Assembly (NCBI GenBank): GCA_946406115.1 | Contig: OX291544.1 | Location: 10,850,001 to 10,914,000 of the forward strand | Origin: Apoda limacodes | Lineage: Eukaryota > Arthropoda > Insecta > Lepidoptera > Limacodidae | Length of the DNA: 64,000 bases | Reading direction: 5' to 3' | Shown here: positions 63,948 through 64,000 of the stretch, piece by piece | How the letters are laid out: each line of letters starts with the position of its first letter | Numbering within the stretch: position 1 is the first letter of the stretch | Notes under the pieces: generated by a model | The model's input: only the letters and a program-made list of their open reading frames with translations | Database searches by the model: none | Told to the model about the DNA's origin: nothing | Position numbers and translations under genes: made by a program

Positions 63948-64000
63948 ATACTGTAGTCCTTAAAAAAAAACCTTCGCGGGAGGAAGTTTTTCTGAAACCG
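63948..64000 (-). mobile_element. Jockey-like LINE fragment running off right edge
   Basis: TATACTGTAGTCCTTAAAAA, then CCTTCGCGGGAGGAAGTTTT and TCTGAAACCG. Compare 56335-56420, where about 28 bp (GAGCTCATTCCACAACCC region) lie between GG and GAGGAAGTTG. That segment is deleted here. It encodes the last LINE domain before the C-terminus. Confidence 0.75.

Noticed and set aside
1..64000. CRISPR array, operon or prokaryotic features
   Set aside because: No regularly spaced direct repeats of that kind and no bacterial gene organisation. All content fits an insect nuclear genome.

Overview
The window looks like non-coding nuclear DNA from a moth or butterfly. It is AT-rich and packed with degraded and nested transposable elements. 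I base the lepidopteran assignment on the families present: LINEs ending in (TTTGAC)n or (GAGTTT)n tails, RTE-like endonuclease/reverse-transcriptase remnants, a Jockey-like LINE family, tRNA-derived SINEs, Helitron-like elements with TC...CTAG ends, and an env-bearing gypsy element. I found no convincing host protein-coding exon, no intact tRNA or rRNA gene, and no CRISPR array.

Layout. 1-2060: the 5' part of a LINE on the minus strand running off the left edge (coiled-coil ORF1, SGNH-like ORF1 part, start of ORF2). 2.8-5.9 kb: two more minus-strand copies of the same LINE group, a small Helitron and the C-terminal end of an RTE. 6.7-8.2 kb: a decayed Jockey-like LINE followed by a tRNA-derived SINE. 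12.6-14.9 kb: an RTE copy with a 9-bp target-site duplication (TSD) inside an older repeat. 17.0-19.5 kb: a Helitron, a 583-bp Tc1 derivative still encoding the DD34E core, and a long-inverted-repeat MITE with TTAA ends. 23.4-34.2 kb: SINEs, Helitrons, an internally deleted LINE and a 5S-rRNA-like segment. 34.4-37.2 kb: a hAT element with an 8-bp TSD and a LINE nested in it, inserted at the edge of a Harbinger-like MITE. 41.5-49.5 kb: a gypsy (errantivirus-like) LTR element of 8015 bp with two 249-bp LTRs. 56.2-58.1 kb: a Jockey-like LINE whose endonuclease is joined to its RT by deletion. 62.2-64.0 kb: a pogo-like MITE, a striking 54-bp-arm hairpin and a last LINE scrap.

The genes present are transposon genes. 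The gypsy element carries gag, protease, RT, RNase H, integrase and the C-terminal part of env in transcription order on the minus strand, but stops, frameshifts and an env deletion disable it. Its LTRs differ at only about five positions, so it is a young insertion. LINE copies supply RT and endonuclease fragments. SINEs and Helitrons are non-autonomous and would depend on enzymes encoded elsewhere.

The most useful observations are structural: exact TSDs that order the nesting of hAT, LINE and MITE; a 7-nt inversion at the inner edge of one gypsy LTR; repeated internal deletions in several LINE copies; an inverted SINE pair; a 5S-like segment; and the hairpin near the right edge. Family names rest on motifs I could read, with no database search, so names below superfamily level are tentative.
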